A stretch of DNA of 28,275 bases from Acrasis kona (Eukaryota; Heterolobosea; Eutetramitea; Acrasida; Acrasidae): contig JAOPGA020001338.1 in NCBI GenBank assembly GCA_026419775.2, forward strand, positions 1 through 28,275, read 5' to 3'. This document shows, piece after piece, positions 16,614 through 27,221 of the stretch. Each line of letters opens with the position of its first letter. Positions within the stretch are counted from its first letter, which is position 1. The position numbers and the translations under genes are program-made. The notes beneath the pieces were generated by a model. It worked only from the letters and a program-made list of their open reading frames with translations. It was not told where the DNA came from and searched no databases.

Positions 16614-17548
16614 TATGATTTTGATCAGTTTTTCAGGCTTGACTTGACGGATACAAATTTATTTCTTATATTATATTGATTGACTTGACGGATCCAGTTT
16701 ATTTGACAAAAAGTGATGCACTTGACAGAAATGGGCAATATATACATGGCAACTTCTTCAGGTAACAGCAGCTTCACATAATCCAGTGACTTTCTATATG
16801 TATTGGGAACATTCCTTGCTCCACTATCTGGATCATGATGGTTTTGGTACTTGATATTGTCGTTTGCATAAAAGCAGGGACATAAAATTGCAGTCAACTT
16901 TTAACCTCTAATAAATGAGTGACTTACAAGTAAAAGTACCGAACCAATATCCAGGGTGCCAATAATAAATTTTTGAATAAATTTCATTTAAACAACGCCT
17001 TTTATATGCTTTGTGAAACAATTTCTCTGAATAATGCATCCCTCAAAAAGATATAATATAAAAACATATTTCCAGCTTATTTATGACTTCAAACCAATAG
17101 GTTGACTATTAAATAAGCACAAAAATCAAGTACGAACATGATCCCACTCAAACTAAATGAAAAAAAACCACGATACAAGCAGCAGCGCTGCAAACGGCAG
17201 CCATGACACTCACAAAACACCTCATCATCCTCCAACAAAGCGTTTAAGGTTAGAAAAAGTATGATACCAGGGCACAACAAATTCCATCCTGATAATTTGT
17301 TCTCTCGCATCGCTCTTACCTTCCGTGTTAATGATGGTGGATAGTAAATACACAAAATAAATAAATGAGTTGCTTTATTGTATACTTAGGTTTGAGGTTG
17401 GATTCCAGCTTGTCATGCTAAAAAACATCTCAAATTCTGCAAAATTTGGCACATTCTGTGATTGTTCACAAACAACTTCTGTCGGTTGGTAGGCTTTACA
17501 CCTTTCATCATACTCTTTCTACAATAATGTCTTCTTTTCAGCAAAACA
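16614..17548. other. Intergenic, no supported gene
   Basis: Contains two imperfect copies of TTGACTTGACGGATxCA about 43 bp apart (near 16636 and 16679). Minus-strand open frames at 16625-16897 and 17089-17355 have no recognisable domain; the second includes a Cys-rich stretch (CECHGCRLQRCC). I do not call either a gene. Confidence 0.4.
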
Positions 17549-18133
17549 TCAATCACATTCTTTAGTAGTTTTTGGAGTTTCTACTTGCTCATTCGTCACA
17601 CCAATCCTTGAATCCGGCTGTGGCAAATCAGACTCTATTACCTCCTCCTCAATATCAGAATAATATCCCCCACCATCCACAACATCATCCTCAAACTCAT
17701 CCTCTGTAGAAAATAACGTCAAAAATATTGAATCAATGTACAACGCATCGTTGGTCTGGAAATGACAAAATGTAACAGCAATAGACGCAATATAACCACT
17801 TTCTGTATGACAAGTTGAACTTGATACAATCGCACCATAATTCCCAAGTGTTGATTGTGGTAGATGCATTGGCTTAAATGTGGACAAGATATGTAATATG
17901 TAGTTAAAATCATTGTCATTTTGACAAACGTCGTGCATTCCACTTCTTTCAACGAGAAGAATTGAATAGTTTTTTGAAAGTGTGATATTTTTGTGATCTT
18001 CGGAATCTCGAAGCATTTTCCAAAGGAGCTTTGCACGTGATCCAATATTAAGTTTGTTCGGTATGGCGGGAGTACATCTTCTTGTCTCTTTAGTATAGTA
18101 CTGCCTAGCATTACCACTAAAAGCATTCTCTAT
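17549..18133 (-). CDS. Unrecognised protein with acidic tail, likely transposon-associated
   Basis: An open frame of about 190 residues without an assured start. It begins inside the segment ENAFSGNARQYYTKETRR and continues with LNIGSRAKLLWKMLRDSED, LSKNYSILLVERSGMHDV and PMHLPQSTLGNYGAIV, ending in a very acidic tail (EDEFEDDVVDGGG; SDIEEEVIESDLPQ). A different frame upstream (to about 18230) continues smoothly (LKVNLSELQLKVPTDRECF) if one base is altered in a TTTT run near 18122, so the gene is frameshifted or misread there. It is head to head with the Tc1-like transposase at 18229. I recognise no family; it may be a second transposon ORF or a host gene fragment. Confidence 0.4.
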   Translation of the reverse strand: MENAFSGNARQYYTKETRRCTPAIPNKLNIGSRAKLLWKMLRDSEDHKNITLSKNYSILLVERSGMHDVCQNDNDFNYILHILSTFKPMHLPQSTLGNYGAIVSSSTCHTESGYIASIAVTFCHFQTNDALYIDSIFLTLFSTEDEFEDDVVDGGGYYSDIEEEVIESDLPQPDSRIGVTNEQVETPKTTKECD

Positions 18134-18228
18134 CAGTCGGTACTTTTAGTTGTAACTCACTCAAATTAACCTTCAATTTGCCCCTAAAATAAATTGCCTT
18201 GCAGTTAGACCGCAATTTTTTACACCAG

Positions 18229-19514
18229 ATGACATTCCGTATCAACTCCCAGGGTCGCGCGTTAGCAAATGGTGTACCTATCCCCTCTAAAGTACAGAGA
18301 GGAATCATCCTCAATCAATTAGAACTAATGAAATCCTGTTGAATAGCAAAGAAGTTGCGCATTAACCATAAGACAGTACAGAAGTATCTAGATCGATATT
18401 TTAATGGCAAAGACACTCCAAAATGCGGTCGACCACCACAACAAACAATAAAAACAAACCTACATGTTAAAAACTTCATTGAGATTTTAACATTAGAAAA
18501 CCCATTACGTTCCACCTCTGACATCATAAATTTTTTTATTTGTGCGAAAATGTGGGCTGTGTGTTTAACCTTGGCGAACTTGCGGAGAAAGTAGATTTTC
18601 ACAGCGGAATGCTATTTTTAAATGTCCGCTGAAGAAGAAAACACTTTCTATCCCTGTGCAATGAAATACTCGAACAAAATAACTATTTATAATAGATATT
18701 ATCTATAAAAGTAGTAAATTTTCAACACAAAATAAAAAAAATAGAATTTGGACTCCTCACTCCNTAAAAAGTTCTTTCTCCCTCGTGTCTCCGCCCCTCG
18801 TGAGAAAGTGCTTTCTACTTGTGAACTCGAACGAAAATATCTATTATTATACCAAGAAACAAGAGTATGAATAGATCCTTGGGATATTAGTAGGATTCAT
18901 ACTAAACAACTGAACTTTAAACGTAAGCGTGTGTCACATATTGCACGAAAGCGCACCACAGAGGAAGTTCAATGGAAGAGACAGCGGGTATGGAATTATG
19001 ATTCACGCATGTTCATTTATATTGATCAATCACATTTTGACTTCCGCGCATTCAATTGTAGGTATAGCTACTTTAAAAAGGCGTGTGTGCACAATGGGCT
19101 GCAGGCAATGTAACAAGGAACTCCTTCTCATTGATAATGGCACAGTCTTGTACAGGTATTGTCCACCACTACCTTAGATGTACTGATGTGAATAATGGTG
19201 GTATTAATCGCCACGATTTTATTGCATTCATTGATGAACTAAAAGAAAAAATACGTGGTCATTTCATCCTTGTTTTAGATAATGCCAAAATATACCATGA
19301 TGTCATGAATTATCTACTTGATAACAATATTCCTTTCCTGTTCCTTCCACCATATAGTCCTGATTATAATCCAATAGAGCTCTCATTTGGATACATCAAG
19401 AATTTTATCCAATATAACGAAAACATTGATGCTGAGGACATTATGATGATAAAAAGAGGTATACAAAATGCAATCAATGTAGAGGAGCAAAGAATAATTG
19501 AGAATTTCACCTGA
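18229..19514 (+). pseudogene. Tc1/mariner/IS630-type transposase, broken
   Basis: ATG 18229 opens MTFRINSQGRALANGVPIP, leading to a helix-turn-helix (IAKKLRINHKTVQKYLDRYF) and GRPPQ linker. A TGA at 18340-18342 interrupts the HTH. The catalytic core has the first Asp in IYIDQSHFD (about 19018-19044), the second in LVLDNAKIYHD and the third residue in PPYSPDYNPIELSFGYIK. The region 18600-18900 does not read through and includes an N; it carries short inverted AAACACTTTCT/AGAAAGTGCTT pieces, perhaps a small insertion. A frame change occurs near 19083-19110. No terminal inverted repeats were found. The 5' half is not shared with the relic at 14948. Confidence 0.75.
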
Positions 19515-19651
19515 CATTGTATGCATAATTGTATGTCAGATGTGTTATATAAGATTAGTTTAATTTAAATTTTTGTTTATTTACCCTTTTATTATTGGAT
19601 ATCATCAATTTCGTCATCATCTTCATCATCATTTTGTCAAAAATTAAAAGT

Positions 19652-19798
19652 TCATCATTGTATAGCCTATGATGAGTAGAGCATAGTCGCTTTGGAAATT
19701 TCAAGTGAAAGTCATTTTCCGATGAGTTATCTCGAATTTTCATTTTTAAGACAAGTTTTTATTTTTAAGACATTGTTTTCATTTTTCAGATATCCGCC
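19652..19798 (+). repeat. Dispersed repeat, copy 2
   Basis: Same order as the copy at 14697: CATCATTGTATAGCC, TGATGAGTAGAGCAT, then three tandem units with TTTTTATTTTTAAGACA-type cores, ending TTTTTCAGATATCCGC. Similarity by eye is high at both ends and lower in the middle. Confidence 0.7.
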
Positions 19799-20034
19799 TG
19801 TTTTGTCCTCAATATATTCTTCCGAATGTAATTGAAACATAAGTGTCTCTTTGTCTAGATTCACTGGTACATCAGTCAACTGTTGTTGATCACCTAACTG
19901 TACAAGTTTTAAAAACAATGCTGATGTTCTGATATCATCTTGTGCTCTGCTTTTCAACATAAATTGTCCGTTGTTCAACACTTCCGTAACCTGGAATGGA
20001 AAGGGAATTGAGCTTTGCTAACTTGTCTTGGATT

Positions 20035-20340
20035 TCAGATCATAACAATGTCTCCAACTTGATATGTATCAAATTTCTTACTTGNATGTCTTTTCTTTGC
20101 TTTATTCGTACGTATCTCTAATACTTGTTGGGGTACAAAGTCTTTGAATACATTCCAGAATCTCAACATAGCTTCTCGGTCCTTTGCAATTTGACTCCAA
20201 TCATTTCCTGATAGATTTTGCATGCTAAATGGGCCTCTTCCAACATTAGAGCAAATGGTGATGCAATAAAATCAGCATGAATACGAGTATAACTGCGGTT
20301 GTGAACGGCCAATATCTGATAATGCGGATATTGTGAATGA
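20035..20340 (-). pseudogene. Ty3/gypsy-like integrase C-terminal fragment
   Basis: The minus frame reads QILAVHNRSYTRI followed by IASPFALMLEE, the end of a retroviral-type integrase core (H-x-S-x-x-x-SPF-x-LM pattern). After one frame change it continues DREAMLRFWNVFKDF, RTNKAKKRH and FDTYQVGDIVMI, the usual linker and GDxV segment of gypsy integrases. It is short, frameshifted and contains an N, so it is a dead fragment. A matching gag or RT part is not visible nearby. Confidence 0.5.
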
Positions 20341-20600
20341 AAAGCCAGTTTGAATGGGTTTCTGTACAGTTAATTTGTCCCACTGGATTAAAGGCTGTGG
20401 CAGTTTTCACCGATCAGAAAATTCAATTGGTATACCAATGGTTAGCTGAGTTCTATTTAGCATCTTCACAAGCGTGACCTAGTCAGTAGTGTTGTTTGCA
20501 CAAGGTATAGCGATAATCAGATCAAGGGTATCTGAATTATGCTCACGCTAGGATTAGCTTTTGATACAGGATCATACTGCTCGCTGGCCCCATTCTTTAA

Positions 20601-20790
20601 GTGTGGAGTGTTGTAATCACATTACAATATAACACATTACATCAGTACTGTACCAATAGGTACAAGCCATAACTAGTACTGCACCAACAGGTATAACCTG
20701 ATGGTATGCGAACCGGTACAGCAGTATAAAAGGGTTCTTGTTAATCAGTAATAAATAATCTGAATTGTTAGAGTAACATACCCTAATTAA
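20601..20790 (+). repeat. Possible solo LTR with TATA box and tandem 31-bp units
   Basis: Contains two tandem units starting AGTACTGTACCAATAGGTAC (20644) and AGTACTGCACCAACAGGTAT (20675), then CAGTATAAAAGGG (a good TATA box near 20721) and AATAAA about 30 bp downstream (20750), the order promoter, R, poly(A) signal seen in LTRs. The ends cannot be fixed and no second copy is in the window, so an orphan promoter is an equal possibility. Confidence 0.3.
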
Positions 20791-22650
20791 ATAATTTATC
20801 AAAATGAAGTTGATCCATTTTCGTACTTCTCGATTTTGGCTCAAAGTGGTACCAAAATGAATCACTAAAAATTAGAATGGAGATAAAAAACCCGATAATG
20901 AAATTAATTCTAGAAAGAATGTATCTGATAAAGTCGGACACCATTCTTCTTCCACCATCCAACGTGTCATCCATCATCTATTTGGTCCTCTAGTCGCTGA
21001 ATGCATGATGCTATGGCAAACGCATCCAAGTATAATGAAGTTTTATGTTCATCTTGAACGGCACCTACATTCATTTTCTTGCTGTAATAAATATTGTCAC
21101 TATCTTTGCTTGCATTTTGCAAAGTGTCTTTCACAAATCAGTAGTGATGTAACCTTCAGAAGAGCTTGCTGTAGTTTTTGTACCTTTACTGACGTAAATT
21201 TAAAAGACCCTTCTTGAATATAAGAAAATTATTATGTAACAGACCACAGTAATTTCTGTTGAATCTTATACTCCTGTTGTTTTAAAACAGTATTGACATA
21301 AATTTAATGTGGCCCCATCGATAATAATTACCTTTTGCTAGCATCGCTGACATCACATTTGTAATGCAAGTTGACTAATATCTGTAGATGACAATAAAAC
21401 TACAACACACTATGAGAACGTTAGCTGCCGGTTATTCTATCAAAGCATGTTTCTAGCTGTTATGTTATTAACATACGACGTTAAGAGAGGAGCGTGACCC
21501 TAACCGTCCATAACTAAAAAGTTTAATCATATCAACGAAGATTTTTCTGGTGAGAAAGAGATACCAAGGCTCCAAGAGCTGCAATCAAAAGGCCAGAAAA
21601 ACGTTGATGAGGATTCTGATAGCACAGATGACAAGACTACTACAACAAAGCCATGAATGAATTCAGTGCCACAAAAACAATATAAGGAGCATTAAGGCTA
21701 AATACGATGAAGAGTCCGACTTATCAATAGAAACATCTACATCCTTTGAAATAGTGTCGTACCAAAACACTTGCGCTGAGTACGTTTTGTATAAGGTAAA
21801 TTTACACAATATGTGTTACATTGTAAACGTTTCTAGGTGCAATGTACTGGCTGCAAATCTTGAGCTTGTGCACAAATTGGGAGACAAGACAACTAGAAAG
21901 AGGTTCAAGTAGAAAGAGTTAGAAGGAACTACACAGCATACCTCCTCTATAATCATCAACACAATTAATGCGTCAATGTTGCTGTTCATAATCAAGGTAC
22001 CATCTTATGATTGTTACAATAGGAATGTGCTGGAGAGCATTAAAAAAATGACCGCTATGCTTGAGGAGATAATTATCTGGAGCCACTGCACTATTCTAAT
22101 CAACAAAGAGCCTCTGTGGCAACCTGCAGAAACCAACATCATGATGGCAGCTATAAATCAATAAGTGGGCAAGTAGGAAAGAAAACTAAGGGTCGAGAAG
22201 CACGTACCCTGATTCAGGGGAATATAAGTGGAAGGAAGAGCTTGATCATTATCAGAACACCGAAAGTTAGATTGAGATCATCAAGGTGCGCCAAACTAAG
22301 ACGACAGTAGGAGTACACTAGAGCGTACGATTATGTACCAATAGGGCAGATGAGAATTTGTAAATGATCAATAATCGTACTTTTTGATGGTTTTCTCGGT
22401 GGCCATTATTGTACCAAGAGTACATTTTGACAGAACGGTTTTTGTACTTTTTGAACAATAAACAGTTTATTTTCTAATTACCCAAAACTGAACTTTTAGT
22501 ACGGTTCCGGGGTCTCAAAACCGGACGAAAATGGATCTTTAATTAATTAGGGTATAGACTTCATTATCTAGTCCAACCTGTTTTTTATTACAAGGATTTT
22601 TTACCTATTTGCAGCCTATTATTTTCCTACATAGGGGACGCGCAGGAATC
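20791..22650. other. Long stretch without a supported gene
   Basis: AT-rich sequence with scattered short open frames and no domain I recognise. A frame at about 21515-21655 (KFNHINEDFSGEKEIPRLQE, then an acidic, Thr-rich end) looks coding-like but is short and isolated. The stretch probably consists of decayed transposon sequence. Confidence 0.4.
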
Positions 22651-22658
22651 AATATTTA

Positions 22659-22738
22659 GGGGGGGGGTCGAAAATTATAGTTTCAAAATCAATAATGAAA
22701 GGGGGGGTATCGTTTGAATATCAATTATTTTAGGGGGG
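22659..22738 (+). repeat. Three G-run repeats
   Basis: Runs of 9, 7 and 6 G (22659-22667, 22701-22707, 22733-22738), each preceded by an A/T-rich block and followed by TCGAAAAT, TATCG or TCAAAAA. They form three imperfect tandem units of 30-40 bp just beyond the 3' end of the decayed transposase. They may be a transposon terminus or a minisatellite and could form G-quadruplexes. Confidence 0.5.
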
Positions 22739-22764
22739 TCAAAAATAAAAAGTAGATTTGGAAG

Positions 22765-25182
22765 TTATACTTTATTGTTTGTCCTTCTTCGCTTCTTAAC
22801 AATTGTATGTGATACACTATCAACATCCATGTCATCAGCTTTGCGCTTCTTGGATGGCTCTCTAGAATTAATTGATTGGGTAGATGAAGTTATGATTGAA
22901 CACTTCACCAATGTTCTCTTTGACGGAAGCTCTAACAAACCATTGGAAATTGATTTCAACAATCTAGAACTTGACATGTTGTTTACATTAAACTTTTGTG
23001 CAACAGTTTGGTTGGGCTTGTCCAATTCTGTTACATCTTCCCAATTGTCCTCACTTTCATCTAATCTCTCCTCTTCATCATCAGAGACATCATCGTCGCT
23101 CTCACAGCACTCTTGATGGATAAGCTGTTGATGTACCTTTATATCCCTCTCACTCAATACTCTTCTGCCACAATCTTTGCATTTTGATGGGTTGTTTTTC
23201 GCACTGGGAAGATACTGATCCATAGGTACCTCTGATGTATCAACTAATTGCTTGTCAAAAGGCATAAAGTAACCATCTCTATCTATATCTGGTATTGGCA
23301 TAGGAAGGCTCCAGAGAATGCTTTGAACGTTTATTTCCATACTACTGAGCTTTTTTTACAACAAGCCTGATTTTCACATGCTCTTATAACTGTGATGTTG
23401 CTACAGAATCAAGTGTGTGTCTCTGTATTTCTTTAACAAACTTCTTAACAAGCTTTGCCTCTTTGACAGTCATGATGCTTTTCTCTTTGGAGAAATATTG
23501 TATAATTTGCTCAACAGATGGTGATGTAGTGTTGTGTAGGGATTCCTTTACCCCTGGATACACAACGTGTGTCTGAATTAATTTACCATTTACACACTCT
23601 CTATTGAATAGCTCTGCAACAGTACCAAGAGCTACACTGTGGTTCTTCTTGCACATATCTTCATCAGTGCATTTACCGCTTGAATCAAGGTGAGCTCCAT
23701 GTTGATATGGGTCGAGGTCAGAAAATAGTGTACAGAGGGCTTTACTCAAATGGACCATAACCATTTCCACTTGGTTGCGTTAGCTGCATCCTGCAGCATA
23801 TGAGGCATGAACTAATACACCAACCCCTAGCTCTTTGAAAATTTTGTAATCTAGGGCTTGGTTGCATCTATTCCCTGGTCCGACATCTGCTGCATTGTCT
23901 GTTATATCGATAACAATATCGCAAACTGCTCCGTTACCAGTATGAGTTCTAAAGCCGCCATTTTGTATGTGGTTTATGCGGTCATATGTGTTCTCCAACT
24001 TTCCTGGCTTGTTTGTACTATTGGATCAGATGAACACATCTATCTTCGCTTGCTTTAAAGCAACCTCGCCTTTCTTAAAAATTGGATTCAGTATTGCGAT
24101 GACGTTGGGAGCAATTGATTCCCCAAACATGCTCCATGAGTGGTCTTGCTTCTGCCACGTGTTGTCTCCATCTAAAAGTGCTGCCTTGGTGGTCTTAGAA
24201 ATAGCATCACCCCTTGTAGGAATGTTGGCTTTCTTATCAATAGAGCGAGGTACTACATTCTCTGAACCTAACTTCTCAATAGCCATTTTTAGGTATTTTA
24301 TAGTGGCAGATGTATAATGTAAGTCCTCATGCTCCTTCATACCACTGTTGCCAACACTTCTGACCTTTATAGATGAATTCTTTACATGCCAGGTCGCGAT
24401 TCTGGTGTTCTTCCTTTTGGGGGCCATATAACCTCGGATAGTAGATTTTGAAACAGTGAGACGAAACTTGTGCTTCAATCTTTTTACGACTTTGGAAATT
24501 GTTATTGTGGTCCTGAGTTTGTCATCACATCCTCTCTACATCCACCTCTGAGCCTAATTGTACTTCAGCTGCTATTTTTGTACCAAGTAGCTCATCTTTT
24601 GGGCGACAACCCTTGGCTCCCTTCCTCACTACATATCCAACAGACTTTTTCTTTGACAGATACCTCTGTTGAGCGGCTACTTTTCTTTTGAGCGAGTGTA
24701 GTTTTTTATTTTGGGCCTTAAGTCCGGCTGTAACGGTAACAACTTTCTGTTTCCAGCTATTTAGGTCCTGTTGTAGTTGCGGCGCTCTCTCCATATGTTC
24801 AGGATCTATCCTTTCTAGTGATTCAATCTTGTTTTTGGCAATCTTAGATTCTAACAGTAGATTTTCAATCTCTTTATTAACCCTTTTTTGTTGAGAACCA
24901 CCTTTGTATGGAGCAACCGCTACAAAATCCTTCTTTAAAAAATGCTCGCTACCATTGATTCAGCTCTAATATAAGTTGCTGGAAAGGTAGCTTGCCTCTT
25001 GCTTTGTAGATCTTGTTCATTTTNTTGCTACCAGTCATCATTGTTTGTTTGCGAGGTATAGAGTCCGTAGTGTACAAAATATAGAAGTGACAATATGCAT
25101 TGACAAAATGCTCATATTCATTTTTTTTTTGAAAACAGGGATAAGCCTGATAGTTTATTGGTAGTTTTACAACCCCCGTCAA
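22765..25182 (-). pseudogene. Decayed transposase of an unnamed animal transposon family
   Basis: Successive minus-strand frames form one protein when read in order. 25182-24795 holds KMNKIYKARGKLPFQQ, then FVAVAPYKGGS; 24794-24525 is coiled coil. After a frame change comes KLRTTITISKVVKRLKHKF, LTVSKSTIRGYM and LHYTSATIKYLKM, then IDKKANIP and DHSWSMFGESIAPNV. The same frame continues through a TGA (24026-24028) to IDITDNAADVGPGNR, and through a TAA (near 23780) to MVHLSKALCTLF, HGAHLDSSGKC and KKNHSVALGTVAE. A last frame (to 22765) carries a finger (CKDCGRRVLSERDIKVHQQL) and a basic tail. The pattern, including the TSATI...SxDDKAxxPxG-like and HLDSxG motifs, recalls a long uncharacterised transposase-like protein of many invertebrates. 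It has at least two stops and three frameshifts. Confidence 0.6.
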
Positions 25183-25276
25183 TAGTTATTGATGAGTTAC
25201 CTTACACAAAAAACTTATATATACAAATCACCGAAATGGTTGTAAGTGACACAGTTAAGTTGACTTGTGTGAAGTC

Positions 25277-26548
25277 TTTTTTTGTATAAATCGCATTCTG
25301 CGAAAAGCTTTATTAGAATAAATTTACATATTTATAAATGACTCTATACAGCCGAAGGCCCGCCTAGTTGATTGGAACGGAGACGGAGGAGGAAGATCTG
25401 TTTGGGTCGCGACATAAGGTTGGTGTCGACGCTGGCTTTGATATTAAATTCATCGTGGAGAATATTATATTTGTAGTCCGAGGAGTTGGAGATGGTGGAC
25501 AGAAGGTAGTCGGAAACAGCACTACAAACAGAGGAGTGTGGAACTTCACCTTTGCAAACAATGTCGAAAAGAAGTGAGGATGAAGGACTGATGTCGTTGA
25601 TGTAGTGGTTGTTAAGTCCCAGCTTTGCAAATTCATCCGCTGCTTCATTACCAGGAATGTTGGCATGGGCCTGAACATAAATGAACTCGCAGCTTGTGAG
25701 TCGATTCCTCTCTGAAATAATGGCAGAGAGAAGCTGATGGTCGCACACTCGGAGTTTTTCTTCTAAAGAGCTCAGCTTTGAGAAGCTGTGAACTGCTTCA
25801 ATCCCAGAGAGACAGTCAGTCATAACGGTGACATTTTGACCATATCTGGAGCGTCTTAAAGCTTGGAGGAATCCATACAGTTCTGCTCTATAGTTGTTGG
25901 CAATGCCAGGTATTCTACCGTACTCCACCTTATCAAAGTTATCACTATTAACTACAGCGTAAGCGGCAATAGTTTTGTCTTTGTTTGCGGAGCCATCTGT
26001 GTACCATGTGACAGCATTTCCATCGCTATTTATGTCATTAGTTGTGGGTCTAACGAGATTGGAGCGAGCATCCTCTAGAAACAGTGCAACTTTACCTTTG
26101 TCTGGCGAAACCAAAGTGCGTGCCACTGTCCTGTTGTAGAAATCTTTCAAGTCAACATCTAAGATATCCGAGAGCTGTTGAACATTATCAACATCAGACC
26201 AGAAAGGGTCGTTTAGAAGTTGTATATTTTTGGCAGCAAGAAGACGCGAAGTCTCGGAATCTGTTGTGTGCTTGTTACAAGCGGTAAGCACATATGAAGA
26301 TGCGTTTATCAGCAGTGAGTTGTCAATCATGTGCAGATTAGCGGAGTAAAGCAAATTGCACGAGTTCACCAGATAAGAGTTTACACGATTTGTGTGAGAA
26401 ATTTGTGTTTTGGACATAGCTGGGTGGACATGCAACCGGTTAGCAAGCTGGATGTCAATGAATCGTTGCTTGGTGGTGGCGAAGAGATGGGGATCAGTGT
26501 TGGAGTTTAAGGACTTGTGAAGCCCAATAAAAATAATGGCCCACTAGT
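25277..26548 (-). mobile_element. Non-LTR retrotransposon, copy B, with internal deletion
   Basis: The minus frame, open from about 26548, runs through the C-terminal part of the polyprotein (DPHLFATTKQRFIDIQLANR; PAMSKTQISHTNRVNSYL), then a complete RNase H domain: TDGS (Asp), NNYRAELYGF (Glu), VMTDCLSG (Asp) and PGNEAADEFA (Asp). The frame then jumps from LLRLRSNQL straight to GGPSAV and stops at 25344. Copy A shows about 470 bp between these points, so copy B lost the zinc knuckle and tail domain in one deletion with CT at both junctions. The 3' UTR (25277-25343) matches copy A, including the hairpin and A tail (plus-strand T run 25277-25283). The RT domain is not in the window. Confidence 0.8.
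25291..25303 (-). other. LINE 3'-end hairpin (copy B)
   Basis: TCGCA TTC TGCGA on the plus strand is the reverse complement of the hairpin in copy A, placed just inside the A tail of this minus-strand copy. Confidence 0.6.
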
Positions 26549-26824
26549 AAAGGCTATAGCCTCACTAGGAACTTTATCATTTTGTTTGGGTAACAACAAT
26601 TTAAAACTAATTAGGTCTATACCTGCGGTATCAATATGGCCTGTTAGTTTTGATGTAGTCAAAAGGATAATCCAATGGCATGTTTGGTCGAGAAGAATCA
26701 GGACATAGCCAATGAAACAAGGAAGGTTAAATCAATTTGATTAATAAAAGTAATATTTGAAACGAGAACTGTTGTCATGTAACGAATGAAAATGTAATGA
26801 AAAGGTAATGTTTAATTAATAGGA
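26549..26824. other. No gene seen
   Basis: AT-rich sequence upstream of LINE copy B. The minus frame of the LINE meets a TAG here. No further domain is visible. Confidence 0.4.
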
Positions 26825-27218
26825 CCTAACCCAACGGGTTATTAGGGGTTTGCGCCTGTAGGCGCTTAATGAACTGTAGGGAAACCAACGGTTTGTACAG
26901 GACTTTGACTACCGATTGTATAACATGTGAACAATACTAATAGAATGTTCGTTATGTTTCTGTACATTATAATTACATTTTGAATACTTTTTATACCATT
27001 CAATGAATAGGTAATAATAAGAGAGTATATCAACCAATGTATTATATACTATGTATATAACTGCTAAATACTCAAGCGAAATTAGTCTTCGCGCTTGTGA
27101 TGACCTGAATGTGCTGTGGGGTCAGCACATTCGTACCTGTACTTCACACACCACACTTGTGAATATACACGTGTTGTGGTCAACCACTTACAACCATTTC
27201 CCGAGAAGGTGATTCTCG
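26825..27218. other. Array of eight stem-loops
   Basis: Eight local hairpins by eye. First group: CCTAACCC/GGGTTattAGG (26825-26846), GCGCCT-GT-AGGCGC (26852-26865), CTGTA..AAACC-AAC-GGTTT.TACAG (26874-26900). Second group: CAAGCGAA/TTCGcgCTTG (27073-27097), GAATGTGCTG/CAGCACATTC with a 6-nt loop (27107-27132), TTCACA/TGTGAA (27143-27163), TTGTGGT-CA-ACCACttACAA (27174-27193), CGAGAA-GGTGA-TTCTCG (27202-27218). In the second group hairpins start every 28-36 bp with about 10-bp spacers. Stem sequences differ but folding is kept, suggesting a structured RNA. It adjoins the 3' end of LINE copy C, so a structured 3' UTR is one explanation. It has no coding character. Confidence 0.55.
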
Positions 27219-27221
27219 TGT

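Noticed and set aside
17719-18126. 135-residue minus-strand ORF overlapping the acidic-tail protein
   Set aside because: It overlaps in another frame and lacks the consistent composition and continuity of the 17549-18133 frame.
22659-22738. CRISPR or prokaryotic-type repeat array
   Set aside because: There are only three imperfect G-rich units without spacers of constant length, in a eukaryotic context.
22775-24894. Plus-strand ORFs opposite the decayed transposase
   Set aside because: They are Ser/Leu/Phe-rich shadows of charged minus-strand protein segments.
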